Shown here one piece after another: positions 9,300 through 16,602 of a stretch of 64,000 bases of DNA; position 1 is the first letter of the stretch; each line of letters starts with the position of its first letter. The translations under genes were made by a program, and so were the position numbers. Below the pieces are notes generated by a model. That model did not search any database, was not told the DNA's origin, and saw nothing but the letters and a program-made list of their open reading frames with translations. The stretch lies in the NCBI GenBank assembly GCA_037892765.1, contig JBBKBW010000004.1, one strand, 5' to 3'. The DNA comes from Clostridium_AQ sp900552125 (GTDB lineage: Bacteria > Bacillota_I > Bacilli_A > Erysipelotrichales > Erysipelotrichaceae).

Positions 9300-10163
9300 A
9301 TGAATGAGTTTCAAAAATTATATATAGAGCGAAAAAAACAATTTAAGCAATCAGAGGGAGATAAAGAAAGTGTAGTAGCACTTTATAATTTAAAAAAGTA
9401 TTTAGAGACAATTGATTCTATAGATGCAAAAGAAGTCTTAGTAAATGTATATGATTTATTAAATTATAAAAAAGATGCTTATGATTTATTAGTCAATATT
9501 AGCGATTCACATGATATAAAAATAAAAAAAAGATTAGCTAAAATGAAGTTTTATGCAGAAAATTGGAAAAATGAATTTGCGATACCTAAACCTAAATCGA
9601 ATGAAGAACTTAAAATAGAAAATGAAAAATTAAAGAAATTAGGAATTCCAACTTTTAAATATCATCCAAATCCATTAATTACTAGAGCTTTTGAAGAATC
9701 TAAAGAAGGTGTTGTATGCGATTGTTGTAAAAAGCTAACTCATATCTATTATCAAGCACCATTTTATTCAATTAAAAATGTTGATTTCTTGTGTCCTACA
9801 TGTATATCTAATGGTGATGCTGCAAAAAAATTCAATGGAAGTTTTCAGGATAATTTCTCTATTGAAGAGGGTGTAGAAGATTTAGATAGAATCGATGAAC
9901 TCATCCATCGTACTCCTGGTTATTGTGGTTGGCAACAAGAATTTTGGAGGGTACACTGTAATGATTTTTGTGTTTATTTGGGATATGTTGGTGCATTAGA
10001 GTTAAAAGCATTGGGGATTTTAGAAGAAGTTTTAGAAGATCCTATATGGGATGAAGAACAGAAAGAAATGATTCAAAACTCCATAAACGGCGGACATATT
10101 CAATGTTATTTATTTCAATGTATCCACTGTGGAAAGCACCTGGTTTGGATGGATTTCGATTGA
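9300..10163 (+). CDS. CbrC family (UPF0167) protein
   Basis: The ATG at 9300 is preferred to the earlier ATG at 9279 because ACGGAGGAAA lies just upstream of 9300. The first ~110 residues are a charged helical extension. The CbrC domain follows: FKYHPNPL, CDCCKK, an LCPTC pair, TPGYCGWQQEFW, and the C-terminal CIHCGKHLVWMD. The four Cys pairs suggest zinc binding. E. coli CbrC has been linked to colicin E2 tolerance, which suits an immunity cluster. Base composition becomes GC-richer in the last ~30 bases and stays so into the next gene, suggesting a recombination joint. Confidence 0.85.
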   Translation: MNEFQKLYIERKKQFKQSEGDKESVVALYNLKKYLETIDSIDAKEVLVNVYDLLNYKKDAYDLLVNISDSHDIKIKKRLAKMKFYAENWKNEFAIPKPKSNEELKIENEKLKKLGIPTFKYHPNPLITRAFEESKEGVVCDCCKKLTHIYYQAPFYSIKNVDFLCPTCISNGDAAKKFNGSFQDNFSIEEGVEDLDRIDELIHRTPGYCGWQQEFWRVHCNDFCVYLGYVGALELKALGILEEVLEDPIWDEEQKEMIQNSINGGHIQCYLFQCIHCGKHLVWMDFD

Positions 10164-10182
10164 GATGGAGGTGCTTGCGTCA

Positions 10183-10572
10183 ATGAACTTTAACGAAGCA
10201 ATGCAAATGCTTGGAGGCAAGTTGCAAGGAAAGTACGGACATTTAGGCTTTAAGTATAAAAAATCCGACAAAACGCTTACGAGGCACAGTAAAAAGTTCA
10301 CCTATATGATTGCGTTTTCATCATTCGGCGGGAACACAAATGATAGCATTAGCATAGAGGTTTGTTATATTATCAACACCCGTCCATACGATCCTTATAG
10401 TTACGCCAAACCAGATATCAATACACAACCACTGTTTTACAGTTTAAGAGACAATGAAATATATCTTGATATAGGAAATGAAGAAAAAATTGACAATACC
10501 TTTAAGATTGTTTGTCAGTGGATGGATAAATTACTGATTCCGAAAATGAATGTGCTTTGTGATACCGAGTAA
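10183..10572 (+). CDS. Hypothetical protein, possibly DUF4304-like
   Basis: The start at 10183 is chosen because GGAGGTG (10167-10173) precedes it; a longer frame from 10129 would overlap cbrC. The product is 129 aa, N-terminal helix then a beta-sheet, with LGFKYKKSDKTLTRHSKKFTY resembling the 'GF-x-K' opening of DUF4304-type proteins. That match is weak. The gene is distinctly GC-richer than the upstream 10 kb, so it is probably a recent import. Confidence 0.6.
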   Translation: MNFNEAMQMLGGKLQGKYGHLGFKYKKSDKTLTRHSKKFTYMIAFSSFGGNTNDSISIEVCYIINTRPYDPYSYAKPDINTQPLFYSLRDNEIYLDIGNEEKIDNTFKIVCQWMDKLLIPKMNVLCDTE

Positions 10573-10608
10573 TGTGAAAGTTAAGGTTGGGAAAGAGAGT
10601 GGACATCT

Positions 10609-11367
10609 ATGAACAAAGAATTATTGATAGTAAAACTTCTAGACTTGGTCGAAGGCCGCGAAACCCCCGAAAGTTGGCGGGGATGGTGGAATGATCACGA
10701 GGCAGAACTGGAAAGTATGCTTAGCCGAGGAGAATATTTAAAACTGAAACCATGTCAGCATGGCTTTCAATGGGTTCCAGTACTTACCAGTCAAAAGGGA
10801 GCCATATATATTTTAAATAATTGTGGAATTGAATATAAATCTAGTAACTTTTATCAAGAACAGTATTTAAAAGAATTAGATGTTTTTTGTAAGAAACAGA
10901 GAATAATTCAGAAAAGAAAACAAAAAGAATTTGAAGAGAATTATAAGGATTTATTTATACATTATCCAAAGTTTTCAAAAGCACTTGCTAAAGTTTTATT
11001 ACCTATCGACAAAATAAAATTACCTGCGAAAGAAAGTCAGATCTACGATTTCGAACAGAAATTAGGGTTTACATTTTCTAAAAAAATTAAGGAATTCTTC
11101 TTATTAACAGAAGGAATAAATATTTCAACAGGAGTTATAATCGATTTATCAGATATTTATATCTTGTCTATTAATGAAAAAGAATACTGTGTTTTGGGAG
11201 AATTTTGGAAAGAAGCAGATGGTGACCTATTATTGATGCAATCAGCTAGTGAAATAATTTATTATTATTCTCATGAAAAAAATAAAGTGAAAAAATTGTG
11301 TAATAATTTTTATGAACTGTTGGAAACAAGATATCACATTATATTAATAAAAATTAGAACATGGTAA
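10609..11367 (+). CDS. SUKH (SMI1/KNR4) immunity protein with N-terminal extension
   Basis: 252 aa. Residues ~1-70 (RETPESWRGWWNDHEAELES, LKPCQHGFQWVP) form a Trp-rich N-terminal domain that I have seen fused to SUKH proteins. Residues ~140-250 form the SUKH fold (IYDFEQKLGFTFSKKIKEFFLLTEG, then IYILS, FWKEADGDLL). SUKH proteins neutralise diverse nuclease and deaminase toxins. Base composition switches from GC-rich to AT-rich at about position 10800, i.e. between the two domains, so the gene is a mosaic. Confidence 0.75.
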   Translation: MNKELLIVKLLDLVEGRETPESWRGWWNDHEAELESMLSRGEYLKLKPCQHGFQWVPVLTSQKGAIYILNNCGIEYKSSNFYQEQYLKELDVFCKKQRIIQKRKQKEFEENYKDLFIHYPKFSKALAKVLLPIDKIKLPAKESQIYDFEQKLGFTFSKKIKEFFLLTEGINISTGVIIDLSDIYILSINEKEYCVLGEFWKEADGDLLLMQSASEIIYYYSHEKNKVKKLCNNFYELLETRYHIILIKIRTW

Positions 11368-11398
11368 TAACACATTTTATAAAATGGAGGGATAATTT

Positions 11399-11914
11399 AT
11401 GGAAAAAGTAAAGAAGTTCTTAAGTTCACCAAATGAATATAGAGATGAGTTCTGGGAAAGTGATGATTTGGTATGGATTGACTGGAGAGAGTTTGAAGAA
11501 TCTATTATTGAATATTTTAACAAGAAACTTCCTGATGATGATAAAATAAAATTTAGATGTGTAGAAATAGATAAAGAACGTGATATTGATATTATTTTAG
11601 AAAAAGATGGTTTAGATATAGTGGTTCCATATGCAGATGAGTGTACAGATAGAGATACTACGATTAGAAGTATTCAAGAATATTTATATCCAAAGTATCA
11701 AATTAGATGGTATATGGACTCTCTTGGTAGTGATACACTTGCCTTCTGTATTGGACAAACTTCAAAATGGAAAGAATTAGAAAATGATTTTGGAAAAGAA
11801 TTTGTAAATTATTATTTCTCAATTATAAAATCTGATAGTGTAATGTTCAATATGAATATTGATGATATCATGAATTTAATAAAAGAAAGAGATATGCGCT
11901 CAATAGAATTCTGA
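11399..11914 (+). CDS. Hypothetical immunity-cluster protein, 171 aa
   Basis: Strong ribosome binding site (TGGAGGG). Acidic, soluble, alpha/beta protein: WIDWREFEESIIEYFN, DGLDIVVPYADECTDRDTTI and a C-terminal LGSDTLAFCIGQTSKWKELE. I do not recognise the family. Its last codons (SIEF-stop) lie inside the left copy of a 263-bp direct repeat. The same SIEF-stop end, preceded by a degenerate MNL segment, reappears before the right copy, so a relative of this gene probably ended there. Confidence 0.7.
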   Translation: MEKVKKFLSSPNEYRDEFWESDDLVWIDWREFEESIIEYFNKKLPDDDKIKFRCVEIDKERDIDIILEKDGLDIVVPYADECTDRDTTIRSIQEYLYPKYQIRWYMDSLGSDTLAFCIGQTSKWKELENDFGKEFVNYYFSIIKSDSVMFNMNIDDIMNLIKERDMRSIEF

Positions 11915-12161
11915 AAAGCAATTAAGTAAATCGAATTTTTGTTCAAAAGTTAATACTGTATATTGATTGTAAATCTACTTTTTTCTTCACAATTTGGATC
12001 ATTTTTGTTTCTAAATTAAGTTTAGATACTATTCCTTCAATTTGAATGTATTGACCGTTGTCGTAGTATGTTATTTGTATTATCATACCTATTTTAACCT
12101 GATGTATTTTATAATCTAATTCTGCCAGATCATCTTCAGATAGTATCTTTTTGGGAACGAT
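11899..12161. repeat. 263-bp direct repeat, left copy
   Basis: Identical to 14859-15121 apart from two bases (G at 12066 and 12128 against A at 15026 and 15088). The copy starts in the last codons of the preceding + strand gene and ends inside a broken yolD. The offset between copies is 2,960 bases. No inverted ends or transposase accompany it, so it is not an insertion sequence. Confidence 0.95.
11943..12161 (-). pseudogene. yolD: 3' fragment of yolD
   Basis: This stretch encodes, on the - strand, the last 72 residues and stop of the YolD-like protein that is intact at 14903-15214. It has lost the start codon and the first ~31 codons. Both nucleotide differences from the intact copy are synonymous (Tyr TAC/TAT and Leu CTG/TTG). 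The reading frame is broken at 12161, where unrelated GC-richer DNA begins. Confidence 0.9.
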
Positions 12162-12210
12162 TGGGGACTGAAATGTTAGAGATTGAAAAGAAATAAGGAG
12201 GAATCCATCT

Positions 12211-12302
12211 ATGAATGCTCACTATTTTTACGGAAGCGGCTCTGCAATGATATAACAGAACTGCTGGAGAAGAAATTGGCGAAGTATTTCAATGAACACT
12301 GA
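12211..12302 (+). pseudogene. Frameshifted gene remnant
   Basis: AAGGAGG at 12195-12201 precedes an ATG at 12211 that yields only 14 codons before a stop. Reading on in the +1 frame from about 12246 gives NDITELLEKKLAKYFNEH and a stop at 12302. The good ribosome binding site with a broken body suggests a decayed first gene of the imported cassette. Too little is left to name it. Confidence 0.5.
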
Positions 12303-12373
12303 AAATATCACCCATTAAAAGAAAACAGTGCGGCTGAGGGCTGAACTGTAAATTTGTGAAAGAAGGATGAAAA

Positions 12374-12724
12374 ATGACATTAGAAGAAATGTTCAATGAT
12401 TTCTATGATAAATATGGACAAGATTTTAACTGGTATATGATCCCCTTCACACAGGCGGACGGAGTATTTGTTGCTGAACTAAACAAAGAAATTGGACAAC
12501 ATCACTTCTTATATGGCAAAAAATTCTGGGCGATAGCGAAGTGTGAATCCAATGATGATGTGTTATATGTTCTCAGAAATGGAACAGGAAGAGACATTTA
12601 CTATCTGGTCCACTTGACTTACTCAGCACATAATGTGGATGGATTTCCCCAGTATGAGGGGTTTGCAGATCTATTTGCAGTAAAAGAATTTATAGAACGA
12701 TCATATATCGAAAATTATATTTAG
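12374..12724 (+). CDS. Hypothetical immunity-type protein, 116 aa
   Basis: GAAAGAAGG precedes the ATG. A compact soluble protein with a beta-rich centre: HHFLYGKKFWAIAKCES, DDVLYVLRNGTGRDIYYLVHLTYS, then FPQYEGFADLFAVKEFIE. The YYLVHLTYS..GFP..F pattern is one I associate with small immunity-cluster proteins, but I have no family name. It is the first intact gene of the GC-richer cassette between the 263-bp repeats. Confidence 0.7.
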   Translation: MTLEEMFNDFYDKYGQDFNWYMIPFTQADGVFVAELNKEIGQHHFLYGKKFWAIAKCESNDDVLYVLRNGTGRDIYYLVHLTYSAHNVDGFPQYEGFADLFAVKEFIERSYIENYI

Positions 12725-12771
12725 CCTTAAAATTTTTTCTTGTTCCTAAGCGGAATCGGGAGTTCATCGAA

Positions 12772-12797
12772 TGCTTCTGGAGATACTCCCAGAAGCA
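12772..12797. other. 9-bp stem hairpin between cassette genes
   Basis: TGCTTCTGG (12772-12780) pairs perfectly with CCAGAAGCA (12789-12797) across an 8-base loop. No T-run follows on either strand, so it is not a normal intrinsic terminator. It could be an mRNA processing or stability element, or leftover coding sequence. Confidence 0.45.
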
Positions 12798-12852
12798 GTA
12801 ATCTAATGGGCTATCATACTGGGCAATCAATTGGAATCTTTGGAGGTGTATC

Positions 12853-13338
12853 ATGGGACTATTTTTGAAGAAAAGGGTAAAAATGCCAGATAAAATGATT
12901 TTTGGAAATATGGAATTTGTATTTGTTCACAAACTCGGTTTTCATGTTGGAGAATGGATCGTATGGGACAGAAAGGCTAAAATTCTCCTTGAGTTTCAGA
13001 GTACAGAGGGAAATATAGGCGATATTGTTTTGGAAAAGGTAAATTGGGTCAATGACCATAAAGATACCATTATCCGAGCATTTTTGGATGAGAACGATGA
13101 CTGCATAGACGTCGTGAATGAAATGATCGAAGATGGAACGCTGGAAGCGGATGGGAAGATTTCAGAAGATGAGTTTGTAAAAGCACTATTCGTAAACAAT
13201 GTAACAGTATTTGTAAATGGAAGTGAAACTGGTTTTTACATCGATTTGGATACGGAACCCGATTATTTCATGGGACATTTAGTTTGTATCGAGGTCGACT
13301 GCAAATATAAAATTGAAGTCGGCGGATTCAACGGATAA
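12853..13338 (+). CDS. DUF2262-like immunity protein
   Basis: GGAGGTG four bases before the ATG fixes the start. 161 aa, soluble: an N-terminal small domain (FGNMEFVFVHKLGFHVGEW) then a helix and strands (DDCIDVVNEMI, SEDEFVKALFVNNVTVF, TGFYIDLDTEPDYFMGH). The ending FYIDLD..YFMGH..CIEVD fits the DUF2262 type. Moderately sure of the family. The gene belongs to the GC-richer cassette and shares direction and spacing with its neighbours. Confidence 0.65.
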   Translation: MGLFLKKRVKMPDKMIFGNMEFVFVHKLGFHVGEWIVWDRKAKILLEFQSTEGNIGDIVLEKVNWVNDHKDTIIRAFLDENDDCIDVVNEMIEDGTLEADGKISEDEFVKALFVNNVTVFVNGSETGFYIDLDTEPDYFMGHLVCIEVDCKYKIEVGGFNG

Positions 13339-13410
13339 CACTTCAAATAAAAAAGACAAATTCTGCGGAAAGGGCAACGCCGCAACGACACCAGAAAGGA
13401 GGCGGTCACA

Positions 13411-13926
13411 ATGTCAACTTGGAGCGGAATTCGGAACAAACTGGAAAATAATTACCTGTGTCCAGTGCTTCGAGGACACATTCAATATTTTGCCACCAGT
13501 TACAGCAAAAGTGCCGACCATGTGGGACGAGCAGCCATTCGTATGGACGGCTTAGAAGTGCTACGGAGCAACTATTACTCCTATTTTGAGAATGTATGGA
13601 CGAAATTTCATCACTTGCGGTCCACAACGCTGAAAGATTGCGACTCCGCAAAAGAAGCAATCGACCAGGCCCATGCATATGCACTGGATCAAGGCACCTT
13701 TGATCAAAAGGTGTTCTATGAGGCGATTGGTATCTTTGACAACCAGAGCATTGAGAAAAGTCTTGTCAGCGAGAATCCCCTTATCCGTATCTTCGCCCTT
13801 CTGGACCATAGGTTGGGAAAGCGCCGCCTACTGGCTTTGGAGGAATCCATGGAGCAGGAGTTGGAATGGGTGCGTGTTTTCTATGTGATTCGTATGCAGG
13901 CAGAAGGGCTGATGGAAAAAGAATAA
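13411..13926 (+). CDS. SF0329-like family protein
   Basis: AAAGGAGGCGG precedes the ATG. 171 aa, soluble. The opening MSTWSGIRNKLENNYLCP, then GHIQYFATSYSKSADHVGRAAI, matches what I recall of the SF0329 family, common next to SUKH and barstar genes. The C-terminal half is helical and can be read as a paired armadillo-like turn (NPLIRIFALLDHRLGKRRL). Function unknown; immunity role by context. Confidence 0.65.
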   Translation: MSTWSGIRNKLENNYLCPVLRGHIQYFATSYSKSADHVGRAAIRMDGLEVLRSNYYSYFENVWTKFHHLRSTTLKDCDSAKEAIDQAHAYALDQGTFDQKVFYEAIGIFDNQSIEKSLVSENPLIRIFALLDHRLGKRRLLALEESMEQELEWVRVFYVIRMQAEGLMEKE

Positions 13927-13944
13927 AGATTAGGAGGAATCAAC

Positions 13945-14304
13945 ATGTCACAGATTGCATCTTTCTATTTGCTTAAAAATAATCAGCGACAGGAGTTATC
14001 CAATGGCAATTGCTCTACGGATGTATATATGGCTATTTGGGACTACTGCGATAGCGAACTGGATATAGATGTTCGCTTCCCTGCTCACCAGACAGAGGAA
14101 ACTCTAGACTGCGCTCTGATGGAGGGAAAATTAGCGTTCGATTTGTTGAAAGCACTGCGGGAACAGGATCTCATAAAACTGGCCGTAGAAATTGCTGCAG
14201 ACTGGGATTTGACTGTCGAGACAGTGCAAATCGGTTTGGAAACGCTATGCTCCCATCTGGAACTGGTGCAGGGCAACACTGCCCTACTGTATGAAATGTT
14301 ATAA
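13945..14304 (+). CDS. Hypothetical immunity-type protein, 119 aa
   Basis: AGGAGG upstream and 18 nt after the SF0329-like gene, so co-transcribed. The protein starts with a beta strand (IASFYLLKNN) and continues with mostly helices rich in Leu and acidic residues. I do not recognise it. GC-richer codon use matches its cassette neighbours, not the AT-rich genes on either side. Confidence 0.65.
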   Translation: MSQIASFYLLKNNQRQELSNGNCSTDVYMAIWDYCDSELDIDVRFPAHQTEETLDCALMEGKLAFDLLKALREQDLIKLAVEIAADWDLTVETVQIGLETLCSHLELVQGNTALLYEML

Positions 14305-14319
14305 GAACGGAGTGATATC

Positions 14320-14637
14320 ATGCTGGCAAAGCAACCACAGCGGCAGGTGTTCATCATAGATGGTCGTCACTTTTCAACTATGGCTGGCTTCTATGATGAA
14401 GTAGAACAAGTATTCACCTGTGGACTTAATTGGAAGATTGGGCGAAATCTAAATGCCTTTAATGATATTCTCCGTGGCGGTTTTGGATGTCATGAGTATG
14501 GAGAACCTATTCACATTAAATGGATTGCCTATCAAAAAAGCATCCGCGATCTGGGTCAAGAGACTATGGTTACCATTACAGAAATTATTTTAGATAATAA
14601 CGGTTCTGGACATGATTGTACTCTAGATTTACTTTGA
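14320..14637 (+). CDS. Barstar family inhibitor
   Basis: 105 aa, 15 nt after the previous gene, with ACGGAG as ribosome binding site. The sequence follows barstar closely: IDGRHFSTMAGFYDEVEQVF, LNWKIGRNLNAFNDILRGGFG, then HEYGEPIHIKW. The NLNAFNDILRGGFG helix-loop is the family's RNase-binding surface and is intact. Barstar proteins bind and inhibit barnase-type RNases. No barnase-like gene is present in the window, so this is an orphan inhibitor. Confidence 0.9.
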   Translation: MLAKQPQRQVFIIDGRHFSTMAGFYDEVEQVFTCGLNWKIGRNLNAFNDILRGGFGCHEYGEPIHIKWIAYQKSIRDLGQETMVTITEIILDNNGSGHDCTLDLL

Positions 14638-14661
14638 TATAGCAGAAAAGGAGAAAAACTT

Positions 14662-14733
14662 ATGGGACTTAATATCTGCGCTGTCAAACTGAGTAGATAT
14701 TATGTGTATAACTGGAAAGGTACTGTTCAATAA
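14662..14733 (+). pseudogene. Truncated gene start
   Basis: AAAAGGAGAAAAAC precedes an ATG at 14662 followed by only 23 codons (MGLNICAVKLSRYYVYNWKG...) and a stop. The ribosome binding site is as good as those of intact neighbours, so this looks like the 5' stub of a gene lost at the right edge of the cassette. The following 125 bases hold no ORF. Confidence 0.4.
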
Positions 14734-14858
14734 TGAGCGGAAGATAACAAAAAGCCTGTGGAATGGGTCACACCTGCTTGCTAATGAAAAACTTTAAACG
14801 ATTTTTATGATAACATTTTTTCTATGAGGCACTTCATGAATTTGATGATAGAAATATC

Positions 14859-15121
14859 CTCAATAGAATTCTGAAAAGCAATTAAGTAAATCGAATTTTT
14901 GTTCAAAAGTTAATACTGTATATTGATTGTAAATCTACTTTTTTCTTCACAATTTGGATCATTTTTGTTTCTAAATTAAGTTTAGATACTATTCCTTCAA
15001 TTTGAATGTATTGACCGTTGTCGTAATATGTTATTTGTATTATCATACCTATTTTAACCTGATGTATTTTATAATCTAATTCTGCCAAATCATCTTCAGA
15101 TAGTATCTTTTTGGGAACGAT
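14859..15121. repeat. 263-bp direct repeat, right copy
   Basis: Right partner of 11899-12161. Here it covers the 3' part of an intact yolD gene. The preceding ~30 bases also resemble, imperfectly, the end of the 11399-11914 gene (both read MNL...SIEF-stop), so homology fades out rather than stopping sharply. Confidence 0.95.
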
Positions 15122-15214
15122 AACTCTTTCCTTTTCTTTCAGAATTTCTCTAAATCCTTTAAGCGCATCAAATGATTGAAATATCTGAGCTCGACTTGCT
15201 CTAATTTTATGCAT
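14903..15214 (-). CDS. yolD: YolD-like family protein
   Basis: 103 aa. I take the ATG at 15214, behind GGTAGGTGG, rather than the GTG at 15223. The body (FDALKGFREILKEKERVIVP, then a small beta barrel with ITYYDNGQYIQIEGIV) is typical of YolD-like proteins, which in Bacilli sit downstream of Y-family polymerases such as UvrX/YqjW and are thought to assist them. Its start overlaps the polymerase stop by 8 bases, so the two are translationally coupled. The last 72 codons lie in the duplicated 263-bp segment. Confidence 0.85.
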   Translation of the reverse strand: MHKIRASRAQIFQSFDALKGFREILKEKERVIVPKKILSEDDLAELDYKIHQVKIGMIIQITYYDNGQYIQIEGIVSKLNLETKMIQIVKKKVDLQSIYSINF

Positions 15215-16463
15215 TATGACCACCTACCAATCCATTGCGTTTTCTTTGTGAAGCTTTTTCATAGAAATTCATACCTTTTAATACTGCATTTTTTCCGTAT
15301 TTGTTTCTTATGTGCACGAGTGCTTCTTGCACTCTTTTTTCTTTTTCTATATCTTCTTGATCAGCGAATAAATCAAACTGTTCATATATCTCGTCTTTAA
15401 CATTTCCAAAACTTATCCCAATCTGTCTTATTGGATAATTCGGATTAATGATCTTTCTGTATAATAGTTTAAATTCTTCGAGTAATATTCGATAAGAGTT
15501 TGTAGTATTGGTAATCTTTCTAGATCCTCTAGATGGTTTGATACAGTTCTTGGAGTAACCGATATATAATGAGATATGATTCGTGACAAGATGTTTTTCA
15601 GTTAATTGCAATACATTAGATTCGACCATTTCTTTCATTATCAAATATGCATCTTTGTAATTATAGTCTTCGAATAAGATTTGAGAGTTAGATATTGAAT
15701 TTGATGATGGTCTATAAGCTTTGATGTCACTAATCTCTGTTGGTTCTCTACCCCATGCATGGTCAATAAGATATTCTGCATTTATACCGAATAGCTTATA
15801 TAAAATCTTTTCATTATAATGAGCTATCCCATAAAGATCTTTGATTCCTAGCATTGCTAATCTATTAGCAGTACCAGGTCCTATCATCCAAATATCTGTA
15901 ATTGGTTGATGATGCCAAATAAGTTGTTTAAATAAATCTTCATCTAAATATCCCATGCAATCTTTAGCATGTTTTGCAGTAATGTCTAATGCAACCTTAG
16001 CTAGAAATAGGTTTGTTCCAATTCCAACAGTTGCAGTGATACCAGTTTGATTATATATTTCATCAAGGATCATCTTTGCTAATTGTTTTGGTGTTGTATT
16101 ATAAAGGCTCATGTAGGTAGTAATATCTAAGAAGGATTCATCAATCGAATAGACATGGATATCTTCACTTGAAATAAACTTTAAGAAAATACTATAAATA
16201 GTGGCAGAATATTGCATATATAGAGTCATGCGGGGTGGAGCTGTAATGTATTCTATGTTTTTAGGTATTTCATAGATTCTTCCTCTACTAGGGACACCTA
16301 GTTTTTTAATGGCAGGAGTTGCTGCCAAGGTAATTGCGCCTCCACCACGTGTTGGATCTGCAACAACCAAATTAATTTTAAACGGGTCTAATCCACGCTC
16401 CACACATTCTACTGAAGCATAGAAACTTTTTAAATCAATACATAGATATATTTTATTATTCAT
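15207..16463 (-). CDS. Y-family (translesion) DNA polymerase, UvrX/UmuC type
   Basis: The ATG at 16463 follows AAAGGAG at good spacing; a GTG three codons earlier overlaps that site and is not used. 418 aa. The palm metal ligands are visible: D10 in CIDLKSFYASVE and D108-E109 in SIDESFLD. The thumb helix-hairpin-helix reads IGPGTANRLAMLGI, and a C-terminal little-finger domain completes the normal length. It copies past DNA lesions during the SOS response. Divergent from the S24 repressor at 16603, whose operator-like repeat touches its promoter, so it is very probably damage-inducible. Common cargo of mobile elements. Confidence 0.93.
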   Translation of the reverse strand: MNNKIYLCIDLKSFYASVECVERGLDPFKINLVVADPTRGGGAITLAATPAIKKLGVPSRGRIYEIPKNIEYITAPPRMTLYMQYSATIYSIFLKFISSEDIHVYSIDESFLDITTYMSLYNTTPKQLAKMILDEIYNQTGITATVGIGTNLFLAKVALDITAKHAKDCMGYLDEDLFKQLIWHHQPITDIWMIGPGTANRLAMLGIKDLYGIAHYNEKILYKLFGINAEYLIDHAWGREPTEISDIKAYRPSSNSISNSQILFEDYNYKDAYLIMKEMVESNVLQLTEKHLVTNHISLYIGYSKNCIKPSRGSRKITNTTNSYRILLEEFKLLYRKIINPNYPIRQIGISFGNVKDEIYEQFDLFADQEDIEKEKRVQEALVHIRNKYGKNAVLKGMNFYEKASQRKRNGLVGGHNA

Positions 16464-16488
16464 TGAAATCACTCCTTTGTGTTGTCTA

Positions 16489-16516
16489 ATTATAGAGTCT
16501 AAAAAACTAAAAACAA
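16489..16516 (-). promoter_or_regulatory. Promoter of the polymerase-yolD operon
   Basis: On the - strand, TTGTTT (16511-16516) and TATAAT (16489-16494) are separated by 16 bases. The first operator-like repeat (16517-16533) directly abuts the -35 box. Confidence 0.6.
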
Positions 16517-16574
16517 GATAGATTTGGGACTTTGTTAATAATTGATTATATATTTATTGATAGATTTGGGATTT
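16517..16574. promoter_or_regulatory. Two direct operator-like repeats for the S24 repressor
   Basis: GATAGATTTGGGACTTT (16517-16533) recurs as GATAGATTTGGGATTT (16559-16574), 42 bases apart, about four helical turns. One copy borders the - strand -35 box, the other overlaps the + strand -35 box. This arrangement fits repression of both divergent units by the adjacent LexA/CI-type protein. Confidence 0.7.
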
Positions 16575-16584
16575 ATGATACTAT
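16557..16584 (+). promoter_or_regulatory. Promoter of the S24 repressor (and perhaps the STAND gene)
   Basis: TTGATA (16557-16562) with TACTAT (16579-16584), 16-base spacer; a TATATA two to three bases further on is an alternative -10. The second operator-like repeat overlaps the -35 box, implying autoregulation. Confidence 0.5.
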
Positions 16585-16602
16585 ATAAAATAGGAGTGAT
16601 AT

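Noticed and set aside
12772..12797. Intrinsic terminator between cassette genes
   Set aside because: Good stem, but no T-run on either strand.
11899..15121. Insertion sequence or composite transposon
   Set aside because: The 263-bp repeats lack terminal inverted repeats and any transposase; they are parts of yolD.
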